NCBI RefSeq assembly: GCF_022458895.1
Contig: NZ_JAINFL010000001.1
Span: 1,116,001-1,180,000, forward strand
DNA: 64,000 nt
Source: Roseihalotalea indica
GTDB lineage: Bacteria > Bacteroidota > Bacteroidia > Cytophagales > Cyclobacteriaceae
Direction: 5' to 3'
The position numbers were made by a program, and so were the translations under genes. Positions 24,639 through 33,995 of the stretch are shown here, in pieces. The notes below the pieces were generated by a model. That model was not told where the DNA came from, did not search any database, and saw only the letters and a list, made by a program, of their open reading frames with translations. Numbering within the stretch: position 1 is the stretch's first letter; each line of letters starts with the position of its first letter.

Positions 24639-24960
24639 CCCTGTAAAATGATTGTTTTCTCCGATTACACGAGTTTACAGCAGCCCCCAACTGATGTTTT
24701 AACTCGAAAAGATGGGTGCGGAGGCACTGTATCATGGTGTAATGACCTGAATATTGGTACTGGCGGCGGCGGAAAATGGCACGTTCACGATAAACCCTAC
24801 ACTTAAAGGCAGCGTAAAGTGATTGTTTGATGCAAAAATGTTATCGGGGGCTACTGTAAAGTCATGATTTCAGCTCGAAGTAGTAACCGGGGGCTGCTGT
24901 AAACTGATGTTTTCGACCTGAAAAAGTCATCGGGGGCTACTATAAAATTACGCACCTGTT
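24639..24960. repeat. decayed 43-bp direct-repeat array with inverted copy
   Basis: The word CGGGGGCT recurs at 24845, 24888 and 24931, exactly 43 bases apart, and a weaker unit precedes them. The sequence between is also similar (TGTAAA after each box, then ATGNTTTC and GAA). The 16-mer GTTTACAGCAGCCCCC at 24673-24688 is the exact reverse complement of 24889-24904, and AACTGATGTTTT at 24689 recurs at 24902. No open frame is associated. It may be a relic of an insertion-sequence end with repeated transposase sites. The whole gap 24503-25285 holds no gene that I can support. Confidence 0.75.
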
Positions 24961-25285
24961 TTTTTACAGTTGTTAACAACGGATGTTTAAAGGCTGATTT
25001 TCAGTTTTTTATGACCGGAGAGCGATCACCTGACTGTAAGAAGGTTATGGGCAGTGGGGTTTTCTTACATCCCGGGTACTATCATGAGCAGACAAAATGA
25101 CGTTTCTGTAGCAGTTATTACGCTTTGAGGGTAAGGTAAAAAAGGGATGGTTATCAACTAATGAAAGTGCGCATAACTGGCATTCGTGTTTCGTTTACAA
25201 TATGTTATTTATATTCAATGAGAATAAAGTAAAACCAGTATTTCGGACAGAGTCAGCCGCACTTAGCAGATGTTACAAAGTATCT

Positions 25286-26164
25286 ATGAATACAAGACTA
25301 TCATCGTACTTTTTAGTGATTAATTTATTGACTTTGCCTTTCGTTTGTTTAAGTCAAACAGAAGGAAACTCTAATTTGCAGAATGAGATTCTTTTGCATC
25401 CTGCCGATGGATTTACTGCTTATACGCTGAAGAAAAATGAGTTTGTATACTGCCAATCCCCATTCACATTGCCCTTGCCAAGTTGGGCATGGTGGGGCAT
25501 TACGGATAAAATTACGGCGGAAATAGATTTACTGCCTCTTATCGGTGGGTTTTTTCAGGAGCCTCATCTGCCGGTACCTAGCTTAAACTTCAGATTCAAA
25601 CTGAATGAACAACAGGGTATCATTCCTACCATTGCTTATGAAACCATGTACCAACATTTATGGGTTGGCCAAAACCAGTTGGATCAGGATAATTTGAGAA
25701 TTGAGCGGCAAGGTGGAAATAGCTGGTATAACCGGTTTAACTTTAGTTGGCAAACAAACAAGAATTTGCGCATCCACTTTTCAACGGGAGTGACCTATAC
25801 TGAAAACCTATTAATAGAAAACAGGGACACGATTAACTATGTGGGAAGATTTTTTGATAAGACTATCAACCCTGATGTCTCACTCAGTATGGATTGGCGG
25901 TCTAAGCCCTGGTTATCAACCCATATGACAACCTCCTACGGAACAACATTTGTCTATCTTGACAATATCTCTCGGAAATATCAAGTATCATATGGTTTTA
26001 GAATAGCGCCTTTCTACCAAAATCGGTTTGGCATATTGAGAACATTAAGAGCAGAACTAATAGGCTTTTATATGTGGATGCCTGATGCAAGAGAAGAGCT
26101 CAAGTCTGTTGTGCCCCTATTCCCGTATCTGTATTGGCAATGGACTTTTAGAAAAAGAAGTTAA
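25286..26164 (+). CDS. secreted protein, probable outer-membrane barrel, unknown function
   Basis: I do not recognise the family. The frame is open from 25202, but the ATG at 25286 gives a clean signal peptide (MNTRLSSYFLVINLLTLPFVCLSQ), so I start there: 292 aa. The mature part alternates aromatic and polar residues in short strands (for example WYNRFNFSWQTNKNLRIHFSTGVTY and KYQVSYGFRIAPFYQNRFG) and ends with an aromatic strand (YLYWQWTF), as outer-membrane beta-barrels do. It is AT-rich compared with the his genes and stands alone. Confidence 0.7.
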   Translation: MNTRLSSYFLVINLLTLPFVCLSQTEGNSNLQNEILLHPADGFTAYTLKKNEFVYCQSPFTLPLPSWAWWGITDKITAEIDLLPLIGGFFQEPHLPVPSLNFRFKLNEQQGIIPTIAYETMYQHLWVGQNQLDQDNLRIERQGGNSWYNRFNFSWQTNKNLRIHFSTGVTYTENLLIENRDTINYVGRFFDKTINPDVSLSMDWRSKPWLSTHMTTSYGTTFVYLDNISRKYQVSYGFRIAPFYQNRFGILRTLRAELIGFYMWMPDAREELKSVVPLFPYLYWQWTFRKRS

Positions 26165-26282
26165 AACCCGCTATAACACAGCTAAGGTGCAATAATACGC
26201 AGTTTAGACTGACCATCAACGCGCTTATCTTTGGTTAAATACGCTAAGGACTATATACTTGCGTTAACTATGAATTAGAGAA

Positions 26283-26759
26283 ATGAACTGGTTTAAAAGA
26301 AAAAAAGAAAGCAATGAAACCAAGGTTCTATCACTTCTTACTCCTGATGAGTTAAATGAAATGGGCAATCTGCCATCAATAGCTATCTGTGCAACTTTCG
26401 AAGGCAAACTGGCAAAGCCAATTAATTTTAAAGTTAATAAAGCATTTGTCTATTTTATGCATCAGACGATTAGCAAAAAAGCACCTAGCCTTCAATCAAT
26501 AAAGAAGTCAGCTGTAGAGCAGGGGGATGGATATATTTACATAATTGATTTCAGAACACCAGAAGGCATAATAGGAAATGTACCATCCGAGGATATTATT
26601 GGCGCATTTAAAGTAGCAGATGGAAAAATTGTCGCCAATTCATATCGAGGGAATGACAAACATCAAGTTTTCACCAAAAATGGTCTTGTAAAGTTTCCTC
26701 CTGGCTTAGACAAAATTCTGATTGAGGAAATAAAAAATGCTGGTAACGAAATGCATTAG
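26283..26759 (+). CDS. hypothetical protein, 158 aa
   Basis: No family recognised. Begins MNWFKRKKESNETK at an ATG preceded by an AGAG element. Soluble, mixed alpha/beta; the middle region (DGYIYIIDFRTPEGIIGNVPSEDIIGAFKVADGKIV) looks like a beta-hairpin-rich domain with a repeated phrase pattern. It is AT-rich like its upstream neighbour. Its end overlaps in sequence with a possible upstream start of the next gene. Confidence 0.6.
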   Translation: MNWFKRKKESNETKVLSLLTPDELNEMGNLPSIAICATFEGKLAKPINFKVNKAFVYFMHQTISKKAPSLQSIKKSAVEQGDGYIYIIDFRTPEGIIGNVPSEDIIGAFKVADGKIVANSYRGNDKHQVFTKNGLVKFPPGLDKILIEEIKNAGNEMH

Positions 26760-26772
26760 TCTTCAAACTAAA

Positions 26773-27630
26773 ATGGAAAACATTCCAGTCAGGTATATTC
26801 AGGCAACGCAGCAAGAGCCGGGTTTCTCCGGTAGCTTTAGTATACGGGAGGTTCGGGGTTTGCTGGCCGGGAAAGACATGGTTCAGGCGCTTCACCGGCA
26901 TGATTTCTTTTACCTGCTAGCGTTAGAGAAAGGGGCAGGAGAGCATGAGATAGATTTCGCCTCGTATGAGGTTCATGACCACTCGGTTTTCTTCATGCGT
27001 CCCGGTCAGGTACATCAGCTTAGACTGAACGCAGGAAGCACGGGATACCTGCTGCAATTCAAGGCTGATGTTTATCATCCGTCTGATCAGGTATCTCATC
27101 AGTCATTACGCAAAGCCAGTCATAGGAGCGTGTATCAGCTTGATGTCAATGGGTTTAAAAAGGTGCTTTCGGTATTGACATACATTTTTCAGGAGTATAC
27201 TGACCAGCAGGAAGGATATCAGGAGGTGATTAGAGCAAATCTGGGTATTTTCTTTATCGAGCTTGTTCGGCAGCAGCACCCAAGCACTACCAAGAATGTT
27301 AACCCTTACGCTCAGGAGCGGCTTGAAGAATTTTTAGAGCTCTTAGCAACGCATATAGCTGTCCATAAGCAGGTAACGCATTATGCGGATATGATGCATC
27401 TTTCCCCTTATCAGCTCAATGCTATCACGAAGGCAACGCTTGGTAAAACATGTTCGGAGCTAATTAATGAACACATTATGCTGGAGGCCAAACGATACCT
27501 GCTGGCCACCACCAATCAGGTAAGTCAGATTGCCTATCAGCTAGGGTACGAAGATGTTTCTTACTTTATCCGGCTTTTCCGAAAGCATACCGGACATTCG
27601 CCCGAGGCATTCAGGCACAACTTCAGATAA
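26773..27630 (+). CDS. AraC-family transcriptional regulator
   Basis: A 285-aa protein with an N-terminal cupin-like sensor domain (QALHRHDFFYLLALEKGAGEHEIDFASYEVHDHSVFFMRPGQVHQL) and a C-terminal double helix-turn-helix (HYADMMHLSPYQLNAITKATLGKTCSELINEHIMLEAKRYLL, then QIAYQLGYEDVSYFIRLFRKHTGHSPEAFR). I start at the ATG at 26773 (MENIPVRYIQ) because the alternative at 26737 overlaps the preceding gene. Ligand and targets are unknown; the following methyltransferase gene is a possible target. Confidence 0.9.
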   Translation: MENIPVRYIQATQQEPGFSGSFSIREVRGLLAGKDMVQALHRHDFFYLLALEKGAGEHEIDFASYEVHDHSVFFMRPGQVHQLRLNAGSTGYLLQFKADVYHPSDQVSHQSLRKASHRSVYQLDVNGFKKVLSVLTYIFQEYTDQQEGYQEVIRANLGIFFIELVRQQHPSTTKNVNPYAQERLEEFLELLATHIAVHKQVTHYADMMHLSPYQLNAITKATLGKTCSELINEHIMLEAKRYLLATTNQVSQIAYQLGYEDVSYFIRLFRKHTGHSPEAFRHNFR

Positions 27631-27723
27631 GTCCCATCAAACTGCCTGTTTATCCTATCCTGCCGATGGCTATGGGAACTACCTTTGAAGTAAGTAACCC
27701 GAATCCATTTAAACCAAATCAAC

Positions 27724-28347
27724 ATGAGTCAGCAATGGGATGAACGATACAAAGCGCCGGAGTTTGCTTACGGCAAAGAGCCTAACCTGTTTTTTAAAGA
27801 ATGGCTTCCGAAGTTTGCACCGGGGTCTATACTGATGCCCGCCGACGGAGAAGGACGTAACGGCGTATTTGCCGCTCAACTTGGTTGGCAAGTAACGTCA
27901 TTTGACTTGAGTGTAGAAGGAAAGTCAAAAGCACTACAGCTTGTCCGGGAGCAGGGAGCAGCGCTGGAATATATTGTGGGAGATTTAGATCAGCTTGAAT
28001 TTGAGAGAGAGGCATTTGATGCTATTGGACTGGTGTACGCTCATTTTTCCGCAGAAAAGAAGTCAGCATTCCATAATAAATTGGATAGTTACCTCAAGCC
28101 GGGCGGCATCATCATCTTTGAGGCGTTCAGCAAAAACCACCTGCACTTCCGCAAGCTTAACCCGAAAGTCGGTGGCCCAATGGACGTTGCTATGCTGTAC
28201 TCTAAAGAAGAAATACTAGCTGATTTTGAAAACTATGAAGTGCTCAGGTTAGAGGAAGAAGCATTCCTTTTAAATGAAGGGAGATATCATATGGGAAAGG
28301 GTTCGGTAATTAGATTTGTAGGCAGAAAAGCGGTGGATAACGTTTAA
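27724..28347 (+). CDS. class I SAM-dependent methyltransferase (TehB-like)
   Basis: A 207-aa methyltransferase starting MSQQWDERYKAPEFAYGKEPN, a start typical of the TehB/thiopurine-like group. The SAM loop is modified (ILMPADGEGRNGVFAAQLGW, about residues 36-55, in place of the usual hydrophobic D-x-G-x-G), followed by VTSFDLS (acidic ribose contact) and LKPGGIIIFEAFS. Substrate unknown; small toxic compounds are the usual targets of relatives. It lies 93 bases after the AraC gene on the same strand. Confidence 0.85.
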   Translation: MSQQWDERYKAPEFAYGKEPNLFFKEWLPKFAPGSILMPADGEGRNGVFAAQLGWQVTSFDLSVEGKSKALQLVREQGAALEYIVGDLDQLEFEREAFDAIGLVYAHFSAEKKSAFHNKLDSYLKPGGIIIFEAFSKNHLHFRKLNPKVGGPMDVAMLYSKEEILADFENYEVLRLEEEAFLLNEGRYHMGKGSVIRFVGRKAVDNV

Positions 28348-28442
28348 CATTGCTAAGCCTTACTACCATACAAAAATGGAGAGAGTCATAAATCCGCAGA
28401 GACATTATAACTATAAAGATGAATTGAGGATCTGGTAAACCC

Positions 28443-29648
28443 TCAATTCGTTGCACCATCGCAGTTATGATCCAGACTATCATTCATTTCCGGTGCCTGC
28501 GGATGGATGGAAGCATTGGTATCATCACAATCCTGCTGATTAGGAACATAACCCGGGGGGAGGGAACAGGACTGAAGTGGCTTGGCAATGTCTCCGAACC
28601 CGTCACCGTCCTGGTCAGCAAAGTAGGTAGCCAGCGCTTCCCCTTCGCAATCACCGGCCTCAATAATCTGATTGACCGCTCGGAGTAGCGATAGTTCATT
28701 AGGGGCATCCTGGGCCAGTTCCCAGAACATCACTCCATTAACTTTTTCTATAGCCAGTTGCGTTTTCTTCACGATGGTGGGGATGCCGTTGTAGTACAAC
28801 TGCCCGAGCTCATCGCGGTAGGCATCGGCAGGATTATCCAGCACAATCTGCCGGTAGTGTTTTGCGCCTATCTTGTCAAAGTCATAACCATAAAAAGGCA
28901 TACCCAGTACCAGCCGGTGCCGGGGAATCTTTTTTTCATTCAGCCAAAAGTCAACCGACCGTTCGGCAAAGGAATAAGGCGAATGGGGTCCCGGCTTGTC
29001 GGGATTCCAGGGGCCGGTGTCATCGTAAGCCATGATATTGATAAAGTCATAGGCTTCCAGCGCTTCCTGCTCCATACCGGGGTGCAGCCAGGGGCCAGGC
29101 AGCGCAGCGGTAATACCTTTGCCCCGCGCGTGTAATGCCTTTTGTAAGTCAAGAACGAAAGGGTTATATGAGTCACCAATGGTTGGCATCAGGTTGCCTT
29201 CAATGTCTACGTCTACTCCATCCAGGCTATACTTTTCTACGTAAGCGATGATCTTTTCAATGAAGGCCGCCCGATTTGCAGGTTCCAGCACGGTTTTCCA
29301 GTAGCCCTTTTCTTCCTCGCGTATTCCGCCGCCTGCCAGAGATAGAAATACTTTTACTCCTTGGGCGTGGGCCTTTTCTACAACCTTACCGGGGTCTTCT
29401 CCCCGCCTGAAAACCAGTTCACCGCTGGCATCCGGGTTAGCAAACGCCAGATTCAGGTAAGTAATCTTATCCAGTTCAATACGGTCTATAGAGTCAAGGT
29501 TGCTGGAATTCAAATAGCCCACAACTTTAAATGTGGTATCTTCTACATACAGATCGGGCGCAGCCTGATAGGTCTCTTGCTGGCAGGCGGTACTTAGGAA
29601 TGACCAGGCAAAAAGAAGAGGGAGGTAGTGTTTTTTCAGGTAGCACAT
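28443..29648 (-). CDS. GH18 glycosidase lipoprotein with MopE-like C-terminal motif
   Basis: Surface or periplasmic chitinase-like hydrolase. From the ATG at 29648 the product is about 401 aa: a lipoprotein signal with Cys22 (FLSTACQQ), then a GH18 barrel. The catalytic DGVDVDIE motif carries its Glu at about residue 150, and INIMAYDDTGPW and GMPFYGYDF are also present. The last about 55 residues (DQDGDGFGD, a CSLPPGYV segment, QQDCDDTNASIHPQAPE and DHNCDG) match the MopE/thrombospondin-like metal-binding motif and hold paired cysteines. An ATG at 29672 would add 8 residues ahead of the signal. Chitin or N-glycan breakdown are both possible. Confidence 0.9.
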   Translation of the reverse strand: MCYLKKHYLPLLFAWSFLSTACQQETYQAAPDLYVEDTTFKVVGYLNSSNLDSIDRIELDKITYLNLAFANPDASGELVFRRGEDPGKVVEKAHAQGVKVFLSLAGGGIREEEKGYWKTVLEPANRAAFIEKIIAYVEKYSLDGVDVDIEGNLMPTIGDSYNPFVLDLQKALHARGKGITAALPGPWLHPGMEQEALEAYDFINIMAYDDTGPWNPDKPGPHSPYSFAERSVDFWLNEKKIPRHRLVLGMPFYGYDFDKIGAKHYRQIVLDNPADAYRDELGQLYYNGIPTIVKKTQLAIEKVNGVMFWELAQDAPNELSLLRAVNQIIEAGDCEGEALATYFADQDGDGFGDIAKPLQSCSLPPGYVPNQQDCDDTNASIHPQAPEMNDSLDHNCDGATN

Positions 29649-29890
29649 GATTTGCAACGTATGGATAACCAAAAGCCGAGACTATGAAATAAGCGAAAAT
29701 TTACGATGATAAAGTTATTTCGCCCGTTCTTTTTTTCATGTAACCTCCTCGTGGCACGGCATGCCATAGGACAAAGAGGATCTAGAGAAGCATCGTGTAA
29801 ACTTTGCAGCTACGCTCACTAAAAAATAAAGTGTCAGTAGATATTCTGAAAGCTGTTGTTTTATATTGCTATCTAAATGACTACAGAAGT

Positions 29891-30490
29891 ATGAGAAATA
29901 AGAATCTACTGAAGCGCTTATTGCAAATTGTATTGTTAGCACCTGCCGTATTTATTGCCTTTGAGTTTTTTGCTGAAAACCAGACCAAAGAAATGTATGT
30001 TCATGCCCTGAAGGAAACCGGAGAGATTGGTACCCGGCTGATCATCGTTACCCTGTTAATTAGTCCCTTACTGCTGATTTTTAAGAAGCTAAAAGTCCTG
30101 AAGTGGATGGCTGTAAACAAAAGATACTTCGGGGTTGCCTCAGCCGTCTATATGCTGCTTCATACGCTTATCTACGTTGTTTATCTGAACTTTGACCAAA
30201 TAGTAACTGACCTTTCTCAGGCAACCTACGTGTTTGGGTGGCTGGCCTTGCTGGCCGTTTTGCCTCCTCTGCTTACCAGCTGGGATAGCCAGATCAAAAG
30301 GTTAGGCAGTAAAACGTGGAAAAGAGTGCAGCAAATAAGCTACGTTTGCGCGGTATTTACATGTCTACACTGGGCCTTTTTAGGAGATGAAATTGAGGTA
30401 GTTCTGTTACACTTCATCCCATTGCTGGTTCTGGAAATCTATAGAATCTACAAGACGAAATACAAGCCCCAACATGCCATGAGCCGATAA
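29891..30490 (+). CDS. ferric reductase-like haem membrane protein (MsrQ type)
   Basis: Membrane haem protein of the YedZ/MsrQ group, which delivers electrons to a periplasmic methionine-sulfoxide reductase. I begin at the ATG at 29891 (MRNKNLLKRLLQIVLLAPAVF), giving about 199 aa with five to six membrane segments. Candidate haem-ligand histidines lie in YMLLHTLIYVVY and FTCLHWAFLG; the loop KRYFGVASAVYM is typical of the family. The molybdopterin partner MsrP is not next to it, so its electron acceptor here is uncertain. Confidence 0.8.
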   Translation: MRNKNLLKRLLQIVLLAPAVFIAFEFFAENQTKEMYVHALKETGEIGTRLIIVTLLISPLLLIFKKLKVLKWMAVNKRYFGVASAVYMLLHTLIYVVYLNFDQIVTDLSQATYVFGWLALLAVLPPLLTSWDSQIKRLGSKTWKRVQQISYVCAVFTCLHWAFLGDEIEVVLLHFIPLLVLEIYRIYKTKYKPQHAMSR

Positions 30491-30688
30491 AGAAGGCAAA
30501 GATCATCATATATTCTTTTTAAAGGTTTATACAGGGCATCATCCGGGCAGATTGAAAAACCAGGAAAATAGTATCTTAGACTGCTAAACGATAATGCCTT
30601 TTGAGAAGTGGGTAACATCCCGGTATAACTTTTTCCAGCGTAAATCAGACAAATCATCAAAGACTTAAGCATCTTAACCTAATAACCT

Positions 30689-31480
30689 ATGGATCTTCAA
30701 TTACAGAACAAACGAGCACTTATCACCGGCGGCAGTGTTGGCATTGGGTTAGCCGTGGCCCAGGGGTTGGCGGCCGAAGGAGTGCACCTTATTTTGTGCG
30801 CTCGCAATCAGGAACGGCTGGAAAAAGAAGGCGCGGCTATTGCTGATACCTACGGAGTGCAGGTAGACTGCTACGTGGTAGACGTAAGCCAGGCTGATCA
30901 GCTCCAGCAATTTATAGATCAGGTGAATGAGCACTACGATTCCCTGGATATTCTGATCAACAATGCGGGGCAGGGCAGTGAAGAAAAGATTCAGGACGCG
31001 ACCGACGACAAATGGCAATACTACTGGGAGATGCATGTAATGGCCGCTGTTCGTCTTTCCCGAGGTCTGCTGCCGCTAATGCGCGAGAAAGGTGGAGCTA
31101 TTTTAAACAATGCTTCTATCTGTGCTACCCAGCCGCTGGGGTATGAGCCTATTTATAATACCACCAAAGCGGCCTTAGCCATGTTTTCTAAATGCCTGGC
31201 CAACGAGTATATCGCTTATAACATCCGCGTCAATACCGTGAATCCCGGCCTTATCCTCACTCCCGACTGGAAGAAAACTGCTGCCAACCTGGGCAAACCC
31301 GAAGGCCTCACCGCTGACCAGTACCTTGATCGCCTGGCTAAAGACTGGACACCTATTGGCCGGTTTGGCACTACCGAAGAACTGGCTCGTTTCTTTGTCT
31401 TTTTATGCTCGCCCATGGCTAGCTATTCCGTAGGGTCCAGTTATTATGTAGATGGTGGCTGGCTTAATGTGGTTAACTAA
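30689..31480 (+). CDS. SDR-family oxidoreductase
   Basis: A 263-aa classical short-chain dehydrogenase. The cofactor motif is TGGSVGIG (residues 14-21), with NNAGQG, the catalytic Ser region NNASICATQP and the YNTTK active-site Tyr/Lys. The Arg after the second strand (CARNQERL) favours NADP(H). The C-terminal GSSYYVDGGW is typical of family members of the 3-oxoacyl-ACP-reductase-like type. Substrate unknown. It is monocistronic and followed by a 630-base gap. Confidence 0.88.
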   Translation: MDLQLQNKRALITGGSVGIGLAVAQGLAAEGVHLILCARNQERLEKEGAAIADTYGVQVDCYVVDVSQADQLQQFIDQVNEHYDSLDILINNAGQGSEEKIQDATDDKWQYYWEMHVMAAVRLSRGLLPLMREKGGAILNNASICATQPLGYEPIYNTTKAALAMFSKCLANEYIAYNIRVNTVNPGLILTPDWKKTAANLGKPEGLTADQYLDRLAKDWTPIGRFGTTEELARFFVFLCSPMASYSVGSSYYVDGGWLNVVN

Positions 31481-32110
31481 AAAGCGACTTAACAGGGTAA
31501 ATAGAGTTTATTCTGATCAGTAGGTAAGAAGTTATTCTCTTTTGAAAGCCTCTTCTGACCGGGGTAGGTAAGCGTTACTGAGAGCGGCCACCTGCCTACC
31601 ACCAACATCATTCATTATTACAAAGTTGAATGTACTTAGTATCCTTGAGGAAGATAATTACTTTTACAAGAGAGAAGGGTAAAACAACTTTGCCCACTGG
31701 GTCAGCTTTTTCTGTACTTCTTTATCTGCATGCTGATTTTTTAAATTAAGTACATCAGTACCCATGAAAAGTGTACTACAACGCTTACCCTGCAAATCTT
31801 AGTAACAGATCCTTTCAAACCATAGTGAATGGGGTGTTTAGTAACAAAATCTATTGTGCCTCTTTGTCTATTTAATAGTCTTCCTTCCAGACAGTGAAGC
31901 GTCTATTCGGGTAGTTTCTCCGACTAAAACTATCAGAACCCTACAAGAAATGCATGTATGCATGTAAGTTAAACCCTGTTTTTATCCCCTTCCGACAAGC
32001 TTTGAATAAGGGTGATTCGTTTGCTTTCAGTTATTTTTACATTATCCGAGCCTTTTTACCTATCGTGAGACCGAGAAAGCAAAGGTTACGGTAATTCAAA
32101 TTAATTACGC
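31481..32110. other. 630-base gap between SDR and GAF/PAS genes
   Basis: No convincing gene. A minus-strand frame of about 34-44 codons (about 31680-31802) reads as a plausible helical tail but has no ribosome binding site. A doubled octamer ATGCATGT occurs at 31950-31965. The rest is AT-rich and is probably the promoter region of the sensor gene. Confidence 0.4.
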
Positions 32111-33844
32111 ATGAAACTATTCCCTTTTACATTTGTCAGGAAAGCAAGCTTGAAGAAGAGTTCTGAAGAATATGCTTCGTTACAATCACAGATTGCCTCT
32201 GCTACTGAATTTATTAAAGAGATTGAAAAAGGTAATCTGGAGGCTAGATACTATGAAGAGGAAGAGGTGTCATCAGAAGAGGAAGACAATCAACTGGCTG
32301 CTTCTTTGATAAATCTTAGAAAACAAATGGTCAGTGTATCTGAAGAAGAGGAGCAAAGAAGGTGGGTAGCAGAAACCCGGTCCAAGTTCATTGACATTCT
32401 TCGCTCCAAAAATAATGATCTACGAGCATTAGCCGATGATATTATCTGCAATCTGGTGAGATACCTTTCGGCTAATCAGGGTGGGTTGTATCTGTTGAAT
32501 GATGATGATACCAGCGATGTACATATTGAGCTACTTGCCTGCTATGCCTATGAGCGTAAAAAACATATTTCGCAGCGTATTGAAGCGGGGCAAGGGCTGG
32601 TAGGACAAACAATTCTGGAGAAAGAATCTACTTACCTTACCGAAATTCCTGAAAAATATCTCAGAATTACCTCCGGGTTAGGGAAGTCTACCCCTCGCTA
32701 TTTGCTTATTGTGCCTTTAAAGCTTGAGCAGAACGTTTTTGGAGCTATTGAAATAGCCTCTTTTCACCCTATAAAAGAGTATGAAATAGAGTTTGCCGAG
32801 CAGCTGGGAGAAAGCATCGCTTCTACTATTGCTAACGTAAAAAATGGCCAGCGGAATAAACAATTACTGGAGGAAACACAACAGCAGGCAGAAGAGATGA
32901 GGGCCCAGGAAGAAGAAGTAAGGCAGAATATGGAAGAGCTCTCAGCTACACAGGAAGAAATGCAGCGTGTCTCGAGTGAGATGAGTGAGCAACTAAAATT
33001 AATCAATGCCACCATAGCCACCGTAGAATTTGAGCTGGACGGCCATATAAAAAATGCCAATGATAATTTCCTGACGTTGATGGGATATGAGAAAGCAGAA
33101 GTAGTAGGGCAGCACCATAAAATATTTGTACAGGAAGAAGAAAAGGCATCCAAAGCCTACGCTGAGTTCTGGCAAAACCTTGCTTCGGGCCGATCGCAAG
33201 AAGGAGAGTTCAAAAGGATCGCTAAAGGAGGGAAAGAGATATGGATTAAGGGAATATACACTCCGGTGCTAAATCAGCATGGCAATCCGGTAAAAGTTAT
33301 GAAATTTGCCTATGATATTACTGTAGAAAAGGCGCAGCAAAAAGAAATGCGGCAACAGGCAGAAGAACTGAAACTTCAGGAAGAGGCGATGCGCCAAAAT
33401 ATGGAAGAGCTTTCTGCTACCCAGGAAGACATGCACCGAGTAATGAAAGAAATGCAGGCTAGTGAGCATTACCTGAATGAACTGCTCAATGTAACGCAGG
33501 ACACCCTTTATACGCTGGATAAGGAAGGTAAAATTATATCGTACAATGCATATTTTGAGCAGACTATGCAAGGGTATGGCTTTACAATAGAAAAGGGATT
33601 TGATTATCTGGCAATTCAGCCCAGTAAAAAAGAACAAGAGAGCCAGAAAGAAATTATCAGTAAGGTATTCGCCGGAGAGACAATGGAAATACCCTTGATG
33701 TATGAAGTGGAAAATGGTGAAGTCCATCTGATCAATACATATAATCCTATCCGTAATAGCGATGGAGAAATCATAGCAGCTGCCGTATATTCCAAAGACG
33801 TCACCGAACTGATGATGACCAAAAAACAATTGCAAAAGACGTAA
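32111..33844 (+). CDS. GAF-PAS-PAS sensory protein without output domain
   Basis: A 577-aa cytoplasmic signalling protein with no membrane segment. Order: a helical N-terminus (EFIKEIEKGNLEARYY, HAMP-like), a GAF domain (about residues 95-255), a coiled coil, a PAS domain (about 290-410, FELDGHIKNANDNFLTLMGYEKAEVVGQHH), a second coiled coil, and another PAS (about 450-575, DTLYTLDKEGKIISYNAYF). The two coils carry nearly the same phrase, RQNMEELSATQEEM and RQNMEELSATQEDM, so the coil-PAS unit appears duplicated. There is no kinase, cyclase or methyl-accepting module. It may pair with a separate kinase. Confidence 0.85.
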   Translation: MKLFPFTFVRKASLKKSSEEYASLQSQIASATEFIKEIEKGNLEARYYEEEEVSSEEEDNQLAASLINLRKQMVSVSEEEEQRRWVAETRSKFIDILRSKNNDLRALADDIICNLVRYLSANQGGLYLLNDDDTSDVHIELLACYAYERKKHISQRIEAGQGLVGQTILEKESTYLTEIPEKYLRITSGLGKSTPRYLLIVPLKLEQNVFGAIEIASFHPIKEYEIEFAEQLGESIASTIANVKNGQRNKQLLEETQQQAEEMRAQEEEVRQNMEELSATQEEMQRVSSEMSEQLKLINATIATVEFELDGHIKNANDNFLTLMGYEKAEVVGQHHKIFVQEEEKASKAYAEFWQNLASGRSQEGEFKRIAKGGKEIWIKGIYTPVLNQHGNPVKVMKFAYDITVEKAQQKEMRQQAEELKLQEEAMRQNMEELSATQEDMHRVMKEMQASEHYLNELLNVTQDTLYTLDKEGKIISYNAYFEQTMQGYGFTIEKGFDYLAIQPSKKEQESQKEIISKVFAGETMEIPLMYEVENGEVHLINTYNPIRNSDGEIIAAAVYSKDVTELMMTKKQLQKT

Positions 33845-33995
33845 ACTATTTACCAGGCTCAGTCTGAATTGGATATATAAGCTCAGAATTTTTCGGGCTT
33901 ATGTTGTTTGTAAGAGAGCAGAAAGTCATGAGTTTCTTTGTATTTTGCTTTGAGCCTTACAAATTTGCTCATATTACTCACCGACAACCCGCCCC

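Noticed and set aside
24804..24960. 43-bp repeats as a small CRISPR array
   Set aside because: The sequence between the conserved boxes is itself similar from unit to unit, so there are no unique spacers, and no cas gene is near.
31680..31802. Short minus-strand frame ending in a WAKLFYPSLL-like tail
   Set aside because: Only about 34-44 codons, no ribosome binding site, no larger gene in frame; could be a fragment of an old gene but cannot be supported.
33269..33835. 188-codon antisense frame inside the GAF/PAS gene
   Set aside because: Phe/Leu/His-rich translation typical of the reverse strand of a Glu/Lys/Gln-rich coiled-coil protein.
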